Positions 11,401 to 19,485 of a stretch of DNA of 64,000 nucleotides are shown here, piece after piece. This DNA is from Maribacter luteus. GTDB taxonomy: Bacteria; Bacteroidota; Bacteroidia; Flavobacteriales; Flavobacteriaceae. How positions within the stretch are numbered: the first letter of the stretch is position 1; every line of letters starts with the position of its first letter. The stretch lies in NCBI RefSeq assembly GCF_009674825.1, contig NZ_WKJH01000001.1, forward strand, positions 62,001-126,000, read 5' to 3'. The translations under genes and the position numbers were made by a program. Under the pieces are notes generated by a model. The model did not search any database, was not told the DNA's origin, and saw only the letters and a program-made list of their open reading frames with translations.

Positions 11401-11904
11401 CTCCCGTTTTTTCTCAAACAACAACCGCTCTATGGCCTCGGATTTCTCTTGAAGTTCCTTTACTGTTTTATCTTTTACTTCTCCTGTAGGGATCAAAACC
11501 TCATTAAAAGCCGGAACAACAGGGCTTACCTCATTGTAATTAATGCCAATGAAAGATAACAACCTAAACACACTACGAAGACAAATTAAAGCCTCTTTCG
11601 TATTTACCCTTTTACCATGGGCGGCAGCATTACCCACTTTTCTAACCAAGGTAAGTTCATGAAGTAAAGTCGCTTTGATATCATTTTTAAAATCTTCATG
11701 ATACATAAGGGCCGCCAAAGTAGTATCATAAGGCCGCTCATAATCAGGGTCGTTATCATAGAGCCAATTCACCGTTAGCTCCAAAACAATCCTACATTGA
11801 AGGGCAGCATACTTTGGAGCCTTGAATACGTACTTTTCCGCTTCTACGACTTGTTGATATAACTCGGGAAAATCAACTTTAATAAAATCGAAATTACTTT
11901 TCAT
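8464..11904 (-). CDS. hsdR: Type I restriction endonuclease subunit R
   Basis: The motor and nuclease subunit of a type I restriction system. From the ATG at 11904 the protein has 1146 residues. An N-terminal DUF4145-like helical domain (about 1-130) is followed by a coiled coil (about 150-200). Then comes a nuclease core with a D...EAK pattern (ADYVLWDDNG...VVEAKKT), a helicase with ATGSGKT, DEAH and TATP, and the type I motif QMIGRGTRLRP. I chose the ATG at 11904 over the one at 11943 because an AAGG precedes it and the homologous part begins there. The longer start adds 13 residues that run into the probable promoter. It lies 84 bases downstream of the DUF262 stop with a palindrome of the WYL type between, so it may have its own promoter. 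It should cut unmodified DNA with the HsdM and HsdS encoded at 14318-16956. Confidence 0.93.
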   Translation of the reverse strand: MKSNFDFIKVDFPELYQQVVEAEKYVFKAPKYAALQCRIVLELTVNWLYDNDPDYERPYDTTLAALMYHEDFKNDIKATLLHELTLVRKVGNAAAHGKRVNTKEALICLRSVFRLLSFIGINYNEVSPVVPAFNEVLIPTGEVKDKTVKELQEKSEAIERLLFEKKREKEKVTELQKENVLLRQRVEQQEKELKERKLERQIEVDFEEVSPVLTPEAETRKLFIDILLKEAGWDDLKQGRDLEYKVTGMPVSVNPSGIGYADYVLWDDNGMPLAVVEAKKTLHDPKRGKHQAFLYANCLEKMTGQRPIIFYTNGFETHLWDDLFYPERQVSGFYTKDELQYVIERRNTRKDLRQFQVNRDIAGRPYQMEAIKRVAEALVTTYDGKLKGKNREALLVMATGSGKTRVSAAIVDMLTKSNWAKRVLFLADRNALVTQAKNAYKEYVPHLSAIDLTKETEDNGTRLVFSTYPTIMNRIDSIKNEEGRFYTSGHFDIIIIDEAHRSVYQKYRAIFEYFDAILIGLTATPKKDIDHNTYSLFKIEDDNPTYAYELNQAVQDKFLKPPKAIDIPVKFVREGIKYSELSEEDKLKFEETFIDGASGDEDDIEIEKSAINKFLFNNQTVDLVLDHLMNNGLKVEGGDKLGKTIIFAKNHKHALFIEERFNKNYPEYSGSFLRVIDNYESKAQDLLEKFCEDKVQLEPQIAVSVDMMDTGVDAPRVVNLVFFKEVKSYAKFWQMIGRGTRLRPDLFGPGMDKEHFIIFDICDNFNFFNEFPDGIKASSTKTLSEKIFETKLNVLMAIRNNTESTPEEDTLAQNYTDQLHEVINTLDQNRFEVRKHWALVTEFQDRKRWDDLSVGDIHDLCADLSGLAPYNKGDDERAKRFDLLVLNFQLAILSGNGKAEENYVRQIYQIANNLQKKRNVPKVREKLALIKQVQEEEFWINANVNVVENIRTELRDLLKFIEKEQIKPVYTDFSDELQPHRISEFDIMPNYTRLKSYKDRVEAFIRKNKSHLVIDKLHKNIPITPKELELLESFLFNEELGSKEEYEKEYGDQPLGKFIRSVVGLDIQVVNELFADYIEDKNLSPVQITFIQTLINYLNNNGTLDKKLLTQPPFNEASDDGIIGLFDDNRVREIVSIIDQINDNIG

Positions 11905-11936
11905 AACCCTTATTTGAGATAAATATAAATTAAATC

Positions 11937-11955
11937 TATGCAATCATAATGCACA
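11937..11955. promoter_or_regulatory. Candidate WYL-regulator operator before hsdR
   Basis: TATGCA-N7-TGCACA, 11 of 12 arm positions matching the perfect palindrome before the WYL gene at 24198-24216, with identical 7-base spacing. It lies 33-51 bases upstream of the hsdR ATG at 11904, in the short gap after the DUF262 gene, which fits a promoter-proximal repressor site. Binding by the WYL protein is inferred from the shared motif. Confidence 0.5.
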
Positions 11956-11987
11956 CATGTAACTCTCGAGGAACTATTTATTGGGGT

Positions 11988-13784
11988 TTAAAGACTAAAA
12001 TAATACTCCTTCATCTTATTTGCCATTAACTTTCTTCTAAGTTGAAGAAAATCTTCATAATTATCGATATCCATACTAAATATCGTCTCTGAAATGCAGT
12101 TTTGACCTAGGTTCGTTTTCAGTTCATCCAACTCATTTATGCCTCCATATTTTAGAGCCCCCCCTTTGCATTGCTCCAATATCTCCCCAAAATAAACTTC
12201 CGGAGCCTTGGCACCAACTTGTATGTTCACCTCTTGCTGCATATACACATAATTGGCGATCTGGTTGTATTTGCCCCTGGTCAAGCCCGCTTTTTTGAGA
12301 TAGTTTCTAGGGAATATATGATGTATATCGCCCCTATAAGTGATCAAATCGCCTACGGTAATCTCTTTGGATAGGAACCCTTTGTCGTTCGCCCTAACCT
12401 GACTTGCCAAATACACATGAAAATAAGGGCTACTGGTGACCGACGTATTTAAGCTTTGAACCAAAGAGGCGTTCCAAAAGGCTTCGGACAGTTCGCCATC
12501 TTCTTTCTCCTGTAAATAATCCTGAAACGATTTTAGCTCAATTTGTCTGATGTCGAAATCAAAAGTAGACTCCGGGGAACCGGAATAGCGACCTGTTAAT
12601 ACCGAATACACATACCATCTACGTACATAGGTTTCTATGTTTGCAGGACTCTCGCCCTGTGCCTTTAACTTAAGATAAACGATGTACGCAAAGTTTATGG
12701 CGTTTTGTGACCGTATCATCTTTGAGGAAATGAAACCTGCGGATTTTATGATCATGACAAACCGCTTAAAATTGGTTTCATTCATAAAATGATAGACGCC
12801 ATCGGATAATTTTTTAAAGGAGGCTTCCGCAATTTCTTCCTCGTAGGTCCTAGTTTCAAAATTTCTTCCTGAAAGTAGGCTTACCAAATCGGATAGCTTG
12901 CCCCTATTGAACTGGGTGGTGAACGCCACCCTTAAAACATCGGTATATTTGGGGTCGTAAAGATCTTCGTTCTCATTTTTTAACCATGCCATTTTCTGGA
13001 AATACTCCGTTTTGGCAAAATCGGCGTCATTATCGGCGATAAATTGATAAAACTCCGGTGCCACGGCCAAATGACTAAAGTAATCTATCGCTTTTCGCAA
13101 CTCCTGACCACCATAAGTGTCATTGGCCGCAATTTTGCTCATGGCAAAGTCTGCCTGACTTAAGATCACCCCTTGTGAGTTTATACGGATAAAAATTTCC
13201 GTGACCGTTTCTATATCCAGTTCCCCGGCCAAATCTATAAGCCCGATCTGTTTTTTGGCCAAATTGAAGAGTTTGTTGATTGCCGCCACAATTTTATTTT
13301 GGTCCAACCCAGGATTGTTGTTTATAAAGTCGTTCGTGAAATTGAACGAGTTTACCGCACCGCTAAGTACCTTTGATATATCCGGTATCCATTGTTTGTC
13401 CTTAACAATAACAGGTGTTTGAACGGCAAACTTTTCTTCTATGGGGTTAAAGGCTATCTTAATCTTGACCCGTTTGTAGTTCTTATCGATAACGTAGTTG
13501 CCCAAAATGGCCGCCGTCAATGCCGTAACCCGTTGCTGCCCATCTATCAGTATTTTTTTGCCTTCAGAGGTAGAGCCATCCTTAAGCCTAATATTGGGGT
13601 TGCGCCAAGTGATGATATAGCCAATAGGATAGCCTTGGTACAAACTGTCCATAAGGTCCCGTACTTTGGAACCGTCCCAAACAAAAGGGCGTTGAATCTC
13701 GGGAATCGCTATTTCTCCACTTTTCACCCATGCCAAAAGGGTTTCTATAAGATGTTGGTTGACATTGTACTTTTGGATATCCAT
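11988..13784 (-). CDS. DUF262/DUF1524 (GmrSD-like) protein
   Basis: A 598-residue protein. The N-terminal DUF262 domain has the family motif DGQQR at 81-85, the ParB/Srx-like nucleotide-binding signature. Near residue 485 lies DIHHIFPRNYL followed by an asparagine-rich stretch, which matches the HNH-like nuclease motif of DUF1524. Proteins with this pair include the GmrS/GmrD type IV enzymes that cut DNA with modified bases, and many are found in restriction islands. Here the gene starts 3 bases after the stop of the DUF1643 gene, so it belongs to the hsd transcript. It could add restriction of modified phage DNA to the type I system, which is inference. Length and motifs look intact. Confidence 0.85.
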   Translation of the reverse strand: MDIQKYNVNQHLIETLLAWVKSGEIAIPEIQRPFVWDGSKVRDLMDSLYQGYPIGYIITWRNPNIRLKDGSTSEGKKILIDGQQRVTALTAAILGNYVIDKNYKRVKIKIAFNPIEEKFAVQTPVIVKDKQWIPDISKVLSGAVNSFNFTNDFINNNPGLDQNKIVAAINKLFNLAKKQIGLIDLAGELDIETVTEIFIRINSQGVILSQADFAMSKIAANDTYGGQELRKAIDYFSHLAVAPEFYQFIADNDADFAKTEYFQKMAWLKNENEDLYDPKYTDVLRVAFTTQFNRGKLSDLVSLLSGRNFETRTYEEEIAEASFKKLSDGVYHFMNETNFKRFVMIIKSAGFISSKMIRSQNAINFAYIVYLKLKAQGESPANIETYVRRWYVYSVLTGRYSGSPESTFDFDIRQIELKSFQDYLQEKEDGELSEAFWNASLVQSLNTSVTSSPYFHVYLASQVRANDKGFLSKEITVGDLITYRGDIHHIFPRNYLKKAGLTRGKYNQIANYVYMQQEVNIQVGAKAPEVYFGEILEQCKGGALKYGGINELDELKTNLGQNCISETIFSMDIDNYEDFLQLRRKLMANKMKEYYFSL

Positions 13785-13787
13785 ATA

Positions 13788-14318
13788 TCAATAAGGGTTT
13801 AGTTTTACGTTCTCGATGCCCCCAAGCCATCTATTGACCGGAGTTGGTGCAGGATGAAAAGGATTTTTTGCCGTTGTTAATTTTAAGTGGTAGCAGGGTA
13901 ATTTCTGTTCTTCTATGGTACTTCGTATTCTTTTTGCACTTTCCTTTAAATAATTATGACAATCTACTCCGTTGCCCCAACACAATAGCACCTTGGTAAT
14001 GTTGTACTTGTTGGAAGTCAACATGGTTTCTATAAACTGTATATTTTCTTTTACCAACAAGGGGTCTGGTTCTTTGGGCAGAAACTCCGGTTTAGAGGTT
14101 CTACCCGGGTAGAGGTTGACCATATACCAACCGTCACAGCCGTTTTTAATTGCCAAATGCTCTATGTTCCTAGAAGTGGGGTCTAAGGTGTCTTCATTGG
14201 CCGTACTAGGGTTAAGTGCCACGGCCAAAAACTCGTTTTTACCTTTTTTACCCAAAAGAAACCTTTTTACAGGGTCTTTTTCAGGAATGCAAACGATAGG
14301 CTTTAAGGCTATATCCAT
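13788..14318 (-). CDS. DUF1643 domain protein
   Basis: A 176-residue protein with the DUF1643 features FLAVALNPSTAN near residue 30, YMVNLYPGRTS near 64 and a late HPAPTP. The biochemical role of this family is not known to me. Its ATG shares one base with the hsdS stop (TAATG), so translation is probably coupled to hsdS, and the DUF262 gene follows after 3 bases. This tight packing inside an hsd operon suggests an accessory role in restriction or in handling damaged or modified DNA. No membrane segment or signal peptide is seen. Confidence 0.75.
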   Translation of the reverse strand: MDIALKPIVCIPEKDPVKRFLLGKKGKNEFLAVALNPSTANEDTLDPTSRNIEHLAIKNGCDGWYMVNLYPGRTSKPEFLPKEPDPLLVKENIQFIETMLTSNKYNITKVLLCWGNGVDCHNYLKESAKRIRSTIEEQKLPCYHLKLTTAKNPFHPAPTPVNRWLGGIENVKLNPY

Positions 14319-15475
14319 TACACCAACTCCCCTTTGAATGCCTTTTGCAATAGGCTGTTAAACAATGCCTCCGATTTTTGAAGGCTTTTTTCAGCGAGGG
14401 CTTTTTGAGCCTCTATGGCTTGCGCATGCTCTGCAAATTGGTTTTGGAGTTTAATAGGTGGATAAAGAAATTTTAATTCCCTAACATTTTTTAAACTTAT
14501 ATTTGCTCTTGCTCCTTCAACTTTATTTCCAATTAACCTATCTTGTATTTGAGGAGTAATAATTTGATTTAATAAGAAAACTGAATCAACTATTTCTGTA
14601 TTAAGTTCAATTTTAGCTACTGCTTGATTTATATTCGCTGGTAAAAACTTTTCTTCCATTAAGGCTCCTCTCCCAATACTTGCTCCAACAAGATTAACTA
14701 ATAGATCATTTTTTTTAAGTTTTGATCGTTCAAGTTTTTCATGAAATTCTTTTGCAACAAATTTATCTTTTTCACAATCAAGATGGCCTAACCTTACGTT
14801 TTCACTTGTAATAAATCGAATGCCACTTGAGATATACTCAAATCCTTGCCATTTAGGTGATGACCCTTTTGTTACAATAAATGAAACATCTTCAATTTTT
14901 ATTTCTTTCCACCCCTTAGGATTGGTCACCGGATCCCCAAACATATCTAAAAAGAGGCTTTGGGTAAGCTGGTCGTATTTTTCTATTAGGGCCTTGGTTT
15001 TTTGTTTGTAGCTGTCCGCGGCATCTAAAATAGCCGCTATCTTTTTTTGGGTCTCTAGTGGGGGGAGGGGGATTTTTATATTCCTAATTTTTTTTACCGA
15101 CAAATGCTTTACCGTTGCAAAAGATGTTGTATCCTCTATTAACTTTAATTCGCGTGGCAATAAACGTAAAAGATAATCATCACATAATATACTACTATCT
15201 TTTGACCATATTTTACATACTCGCTGATTTAATAAAGCTTCATTCCCTTTCCATTTTGCTAACCTAAAGTCACCATCCATTCCAATAAGAAAATCACCCG
15301 AATTAATTAAATATTTATCATCATATTCACCATCAAAATAAGTGTTGGTTTTCTCCTTTCCAACATCTCGAATCCTAATTATAGGCTTACCTACACCCTT
15401 GTCATTAAACAATTTAGAATTAAAAGCATAACCGGACAACACTTCAATATATTCTCCCAATTCAACTAGCTCCAT
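14318..15475 (-). CDS. hsdS: Type I restriction specificity subunit S
   Basis: A 385-residue specificity subunit with the usual two-repeat plan. The first target recognition domain (about 1-130) ends in KIPLPPLETQKKIAAILD with a helical spacer. The second (about 180-340) ends in FLYPPIKLQNQFAEHAQAIE with a second spacer. These LPP...Q segments are the conserved boundaries of HsdS. It should bind a bipartite DNA target and bring HsdM and HsdR to it. The ATG overlaps the hsdM stop by one base (TAATG). The two recognition domains differ strongly, as expected for an asymmetric target, so the recognised sequence cannot be predicted by eye. Confidence 0.93.
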   Translation of the reverse strand: MELVELGEYIEVLSGYAFNSKLFNDKGVGKPIIRIRDVGKEKTNTYFDGEYDDKYLINSGDFLIGMDGDFRLAKWKGNEALLNQRVCKIWSKDSSILCDDYLLRLLPRELKLIEDTTSFATVKHLSVKKIRNIKIPLPPLETQKKIAAILDAADSYKQKTKALIEKYDQLTQSLFLDMFGDPVTNPKGWKEIKIEDVSFIVTKGSSPKWQGFEYISSGIRFITSENVRLGHLDCEKDKFVAKEFHEKLERSKLKKNDLLVNLVGASIGRGALMEEKFLPANINQAVAKIELNTEIVDSVFLLNQIITPQIQDRLIGNKVEGARANISLKNVRELKFLYPPIKLQNQFAEHAQAIEAQKALAEKSLQKSEALFNSLLQKAFKGELV

Positions 15476-16956
15476 TAATTCAAAAGATTTTCTAAAGTTA
15501 ACAATGCATCCGTTCGTTCCTTATCCAGTTCTTTTATGGCTTTTATAATATCCTTGGGGTCATCATATTCAATCTCCTCATATACAATTTCCTTATACCG
15601 GTTAATGGATAGATCCCAATCGTTGTCCTTGATCTCTTTAAAGGGTACCATAAAGCTTTGGTCGGTACGTTTACGATCCGCTTCGGCTTCTAAATTGTGG
15701 TAGCGTTTTAAAATATCGGGGATATCGTTGTCCTTTATTTCATTACGCTTGTCATCTAAACTATAACCATCGGCTTTCATATCGTAAAACCATACGTTGT
15801 CGGTACCTCCAGAATTGGTCTTGGTAAAGAACAAAACGGCGGTGCTAACCCCGGCATAGGGCTTAAACACCCCACTGGGCATAGAGATTACGGCTTGCAA
15901 CTTTTGGTTTTCTACCAACTCTTCACGTATGCTCTTATGGGCATTACTGCTGCCAAAAAGCACGCCATCGGGTACAATAACGGCCGCCCGACCCCCTACT
16001 TTTAAGCTACGTAACATTAAAGACAAAAAGAGGAGTTCGGTCTTTTTTGTCTTGGTGGTCTGCAATAGGCTGCTTTCTACCTCGTCATAGTCCAAACTGC
16101 CTTTAAACGGTGGGTTGGCCAGGATCAAAGTGTAGGCATCGTTTACATCGCCATTGGCCTCGCTCAAGGCATCCTTACCGGTCAATACCGGGGTTTCCAA
16201 ACCATGCAATTGCAGGTTCATGGCCGCTATACGTAACATGGAAGGGTCGAACTCGTTACCATGAAACATATTAGCGTGAAAATGCTCCCTAAAGGTTTTG
16301 TCCTGAAACCAGTCGTTATGGTTATCGTAAATATATTCCCCGGCACTTACCAGAAAACCGGCCGTACCACATGCCGGGTCGCAGATAATATCGTCTTTTT
16401 TAGGTTGTGCCATGGCCACCATCATATTAATGATATGGCGAGGGGTTCTAAATTGCCCATTGGTACCGGCTTCGGCAATTTTTGAGAGCATATATTCGTA
16501 GAGGTCCCCTTTGGTGTCCCTATTGTCCAACGGCAATTGGTCTATTTGCTGCACCACCTTGTCCAATAGTTTGGGGGACTGGATCATAAAAATGGCCCCT
16601 TTCATAAACTTGGCAAACTCGCCACCTTCGGCCCCTATGGTCTTCATAAAATCGAAAGCGGTAAGGTCGTCCAGTTCCCGTTGTTGTTTGGTAAACAGGT
16701 CAAACATGGCCTCCGGGTCTTTGTTCTTAAAGTTGCTCCACCGTAAAGGAGCCTGTTTTTTGGTATAGATGGGCTTTTCAATGGGAATGCCAAGCAGGTT
16801 GGCCTGCTTTTCCATTCGAATCTGCCTATCGTCCAGCTGTTTTATAAAAATGAGGTAGGTAAACTGTTCGATTACGGTTAAGGGATTGGATATTCCGCCC
16901 GTCCAGAAATCGTCCCAAATCTTATCTATTTTGCTTTTAATCTCCCCTGTGATCAT
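15475..16956 (-). CDS. hsdM: Type I DNA adenine-N6 methyltransferase subunit M
   Basis: A 493-residue HsdM. The N-terminal helical domain (about 1-140) precedes the methyltransferase core with the AdoMet motif DPACGTAGFL at 193-202 and the catalytic NPPF at 281-284. The segment GQFRTPRHI (about 168-176), typical of HsdM, is present. It should methylate adenine at the site chosen by HsdS and protect host DNA. The ATG at 16956 follows the stop of the membrane/coiled-coil gene with one base between (TAA-C-ATG), and its stop overlaps hsdS. All motifs needed for activity are present. A second HsdM-like domain is encoded nearby in the kinase fusion at 20391-23009. Confidence 0.95.
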   Translation of the reverse strand: MITGEIKSKIDKIWDDFWTGGISNPLTVIEQFTYLIFIKQLDDRQIRMEKQANLLGIPIEKPIYTKKQAPLRWSNFKNKDPEAMFDLFTKQQRELDDLTAFDFMKTIGAEGGEFAKFMKGAIFMIQSPKLLDKVVQQIDQLPLDNRDTKGDLYEYMLSKIAEAGTNGQFRTPRHIINMMVAMAQPKKDDIICDPACGTAGFLVSAGEYIYDNHNDWFQDKTFREHFHANMFHGNEFDPSMLRIAAMNLQLHGLETPVLTGKDALSEANGDVNDAYTLILANPPFKGSLDYDEVESSLLQTTKTKKTELLFLSLMLRSLKVGGRAAVIVPDGVLFGSSNAHKSIREELVENQKLQAVISMPSGVFKPYAGVSTAVLFFTKTNSGGTDNVWFYDMKADGYSLDDKRNEIKDNDIPDILKRYHNLEAEADRKRTDQSFMVPFKEIKDNDWDLSINRYKEIVYEEIEYDDPKDIIKAIKELDKERTDALLTLENLLN

Positions 16957-16957
16957 G

Positions 16958-17995
16958 TTAGTTTTTTATTTTATCAATAGTTTTGTCAATGGCACTTATT
17001 TTATCCTTTTCTTTCATAATTTCAATTACTTTCGATTTTAGCCTGTCATTCTTGATCAAAATCTCCGAGTTATATTCCAAGCGTTCCTTACGAACAACAT
17101 CTATTTCCGATTTAATGGCTTTGATCTGTTCTTGTAATTCATTAATAATTGCCTCCTTATCTTTAATTATTTGGTCTTTTTCATTGACTACAAGTTTGTT
17201 CTTGGCAATTTCTTGCAAGATATCTGTTTTTTGACGCTCATAATTATAGATTTCCGTAATTGCTGCCTTTTTATTGTACTCTAACTGATGTAATTTCATG
17301 ATCCGTAAACCTGCCCAATAATTAAAAACGGCTTCTGCAAGGGGGTAATTACCATGTAGCAGATTCCCTCCTTCCCTAATAAAATTGTCATAATGGTCTA
17401 CTGAACGTTCTTTAAATTCTTCCCAATTACCTACTCCCTTATAGGATTTGTAAATAGGATAGGCCGCCAAAGCAAACCCAACCGGACCAATGGCTATACT
17501 TATGACTTTGGACATACTAGTATAAAAGGCGAAAGGCAGGGTAACCCCTAATGCAGACGTTAGCGCTCCTACTGTTGATGTAGCCAACATATACACACCA
17601 AAACCGGATAGTTGGGCCGCCCCGATAGTGGTAAGTGCCGTAATCGATGCGACTTGGTCCTTGCTCAAACCCTTGGCCTCCAACTCTAGGAGAAAAGACC
17701 TCTTTTCTTCCGAAGAAAAAGATTCGAATTTTTTAGCGAATAATTTAATGAACAGTTCCGATTCTTTTTCGTAATCGGTTTTAAGATGAGTGATCGGGAT
17801 GTTATGCTTATCTGCAATTTTCTGAAGAAAACCCGAATAATTGAGCCCGGATTGCAATAGGCCTTTTGCCGGTAAAAGCACTTTGGCAAGTTTGTTTTTT
17901 AAAAGTACCCTCGGGTTATCCTTTTTTTCAATTTCGAATAGTTTGTAGAGCACAAAACGCTCTTTCTCGGTTAGGATGTATAATGGAAATGGCAT
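16958..17995 (-). CDS. Glycine-rich membrane-segment and coiled-coil protein coupled to hsdM
   Basis: A 345-residue protein. Residues 1-115 are helical and charged. Residues about 119-190 are hydrophobic and rich in Gly, Ala and Thr (ALTTIGAAQLSGFGVYML, then IAIGPVGFALAAYPIY), which suggests two or three membrane-inserting helices. Residues about 240-345 form a long coiled coil. The middle resembles the YaaW/UPF0174 group, but I would not assign it firmly. The stop lies one base before the hsdM ATG, so it is part of the hsd operon. Membrane proteins of this kind are not standard parts of type I systems, so it could be an effector or a membrane anchor. A 142-base gap separates it from the DUF2130 gene. 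Confidence 0.7.
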   Translation of the reverse strand: MPFPLYILTEKERFVLYKLFEIEKKDNPRVLLKNKLAKVLLPAKGLLQSGLNYSGFLQKIADKHNIPITHLKTDYEKESELFIKLFAKKFESFSSEEKRSFLLELEAKGLSKDQVASITALTTIGAAQLSGFGVYMLATSTVGALTSALGVTLPFAFYTSMSKVISIAIGPVGFALAAYPIYKSYKGVGNWEEFKERSVDHYDNFIREGGNLLHGNYPLAEAVFNYWAGLRIMKLHQLEYNKKAAITEIYNYERQKTDILQEIAKNKLVVNEKDQIIKDKEAIINELQEQIKAIKSEIDVVRKERLEYNSEILIKNDRLKSKVIEIMKEKDKISAIDKTIDKIKN

Positions 17996-18137
17996 GGTTT
18001 TAATGGTCTGGTTATGGTTTGTCTGTTTTCCTATTATCTACAAAATTCAAAGTATAAAATCGACATGAAACAATGTTGGCCAATATTCAATTCGATGTAT
18101 TGATATAACTATATTGATAGAGCTCTTGGTATGCAAC

Positions 18138-19418
18138 TTACGACGTCTCAATCAATAAGTTATCGTCTTCATCGTCATAGCCCTCCCCCAATTCCAATGC
18201 TGGAATACTTTTTATTGCCTTGCCTGCTATACCTTTGATGGAAGCGTGCATATTAACGGCATTGTCTACCACTTTGGTTATTTGCTTTTCCCGCTGTTTC
18301 CAAATCCGGGCCATGGCGTTCTTTTCTTTTTGCAGGTCTATCTGCATTTGGGTAAATCCTTCTACGATACCCTCCATTTGCAAATGAAATTCATTGCTAG
18401 TCAAAAAGTCGTAAAGCATCCCCATTTTATCACCTTTATTCTCTTGGTTCTGCTTTAACTGGCTCCATTGCACTATGGATTGCCTTAGAACAGCACAGAG
18501 GCCTTTAAATTCTTCATAGGTGCAAATCCAAATACCATCCCTTAACCCCATTCTATCCATGTCACTTGGCGTTACTTCCGTGACCAGAACCCCAATATGG
18601 GCACCTTTATCCCGGATATCATTTTTAAATTTTTCTATCCAACCCTGTTGAAAAGATTTGGTACGCTTACTTTCATAGTAAATTGTTCCACAATTAGACA
18701 ATTCCCTGGTATTGACCACTTGTATACAGTCAGCACCATTTGCACCTTTTTTGATTTCTTCAATGGCGTCTAATGGAAACTGGGTAGCCAACCACTCTTC
18801 TATGGCCAATTCCATAACTTCTCCTTGCAATTGCATGGAGCCTTGCTCATGTTTACGTTTCATCTCTTCCGCAAGCTTCTTCTGGTCTTCGAGTTGCTTT
18901 TGTAGTTCCTTCACCTTAAATTCTGAAGCTTCTTCTGCTCTTTTTTTAATTTTTTCTTCAGCCTCTTTGAGCTGATCGTTCAACTCTCTTTGCGCTTCTA
19001 ATTTAGCAACTTCAGAAGCTTCACCAACTTCTCGTTTTAGCTTTTCGATTTCCACCTCTTTTTTAAGTAAGTCCTTTACTTTTTCAGATTTTTCGGCCAA
19101 TTCTTCTTGCATTGCCTTTAACCGGTCTTGATTATCTTCTTCAAGTTTTGCCTTCAGCCTTATTTCAATTGCTCTCTCTGCCTCCTTACTTTGTTTTTCC
19201 AATCGTTCTTGAAACATCTCGTTTTCACGTTTCTTTTTGGCTTCAAACTCTTCCTTTTCTTTTTGAAGTTCGGCCTCTTTTTGACTGTGATTATCCAATA
19301 GTTCCTTTTTTTCTTTTAGGAACTCCTGTTTTAACCCATCTTCTATTTGATGCTTTAGGATGTCATTTACATCAATTTGACTTCCGCAATCTGGGCATTG
19401 AATGGTGGTATTACTCAT
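18138..19418 (-). CDS. DUF2130 protein: zinc ribbon, coiled coil, nuclease-like C-terminal domain
   Basis: A 426-residue protein. It begins with CPDCG at 8-12, half of a zinc ribbon, followed by an almost unbroken charged coiled coil (about 25-190). The DUF2130 domain follows, with E200, D230 (GANGADC) and ESK at 249-251 (IYYESKRTKSF). The E...D...ExK order is that of PD-(D/E)XK nucleases, so a DNA-cutting role is possible. This is motif reading, not a proven fold. The last 60 residues are helical and acidic. A palindrome like the WYL site lies just upstream, suggesting a promoter here. Members of this family often occur in mobile or defence regions, but no function is established to my knowledge. 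Confidence 0.75.
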   Translation of the reverse strand: MSNTTIQCPDCGSQIDVNDILKHQIEDGLKQEFLKEKKELLDNHSQKEAELQKEKEEFEAKKKRENEMFQERLEKQSKEAERAIEIRLKAKLEEDNQDRLKAMQEELAEKSEKVKDLLKKEVEIEKLKREVGEASEVAKLEAQRELNDQLKEAEEKIKKRAEEASEFKVKELQKQLEDQKKLAEEMKRKHEQGSMQLQGEVMELAIEEWLATQFPLDAIEEIKKGANGADCIQVVNTRELSNCGTIYYESKRTKSFQQGWIEKFKNDIRDKGAHIGVLVTEVTPSDMDRMGLRDGIWICTYEEFKGLCAVLRQSIVQWSQLKQNQENKGDKMGMLYDFLTSNEFHLQMEGIVEGFTQMQIDLQKEKNAMARIWKQREKQITKVVDNAVNMHASIKGIAGKAIKSIPALELGEGYDDEDDNLLIETS

Positions 19419-19460
19419 GACGATCTAATTTTATGATTTGAGACAAATTTAAGATGGAAG

Positions 19461-19479
19461 TGTGCAGGTTATCTACACA
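19461..19479. promoter_or_regulatory. Candidate WYL-regulator operator before the DUF2130 gene
   Basis: TGTGCA-N7-TACACA, 11 of 12 arm positions like the perfect palindrome at 24198-24216, same spacing. It sits 43-61 bases upstream of the DUF2130 ATG, in the 67-base gap after the response-regulator gene. Confidence 0.5.
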
Positions 19480-19485
19480 TATGTT

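Noticed and set aside
13392-13802. A 136-codon + strand frame
   Set aside because: It runs antisense to the DUF262 gene, whose motifs are intact.
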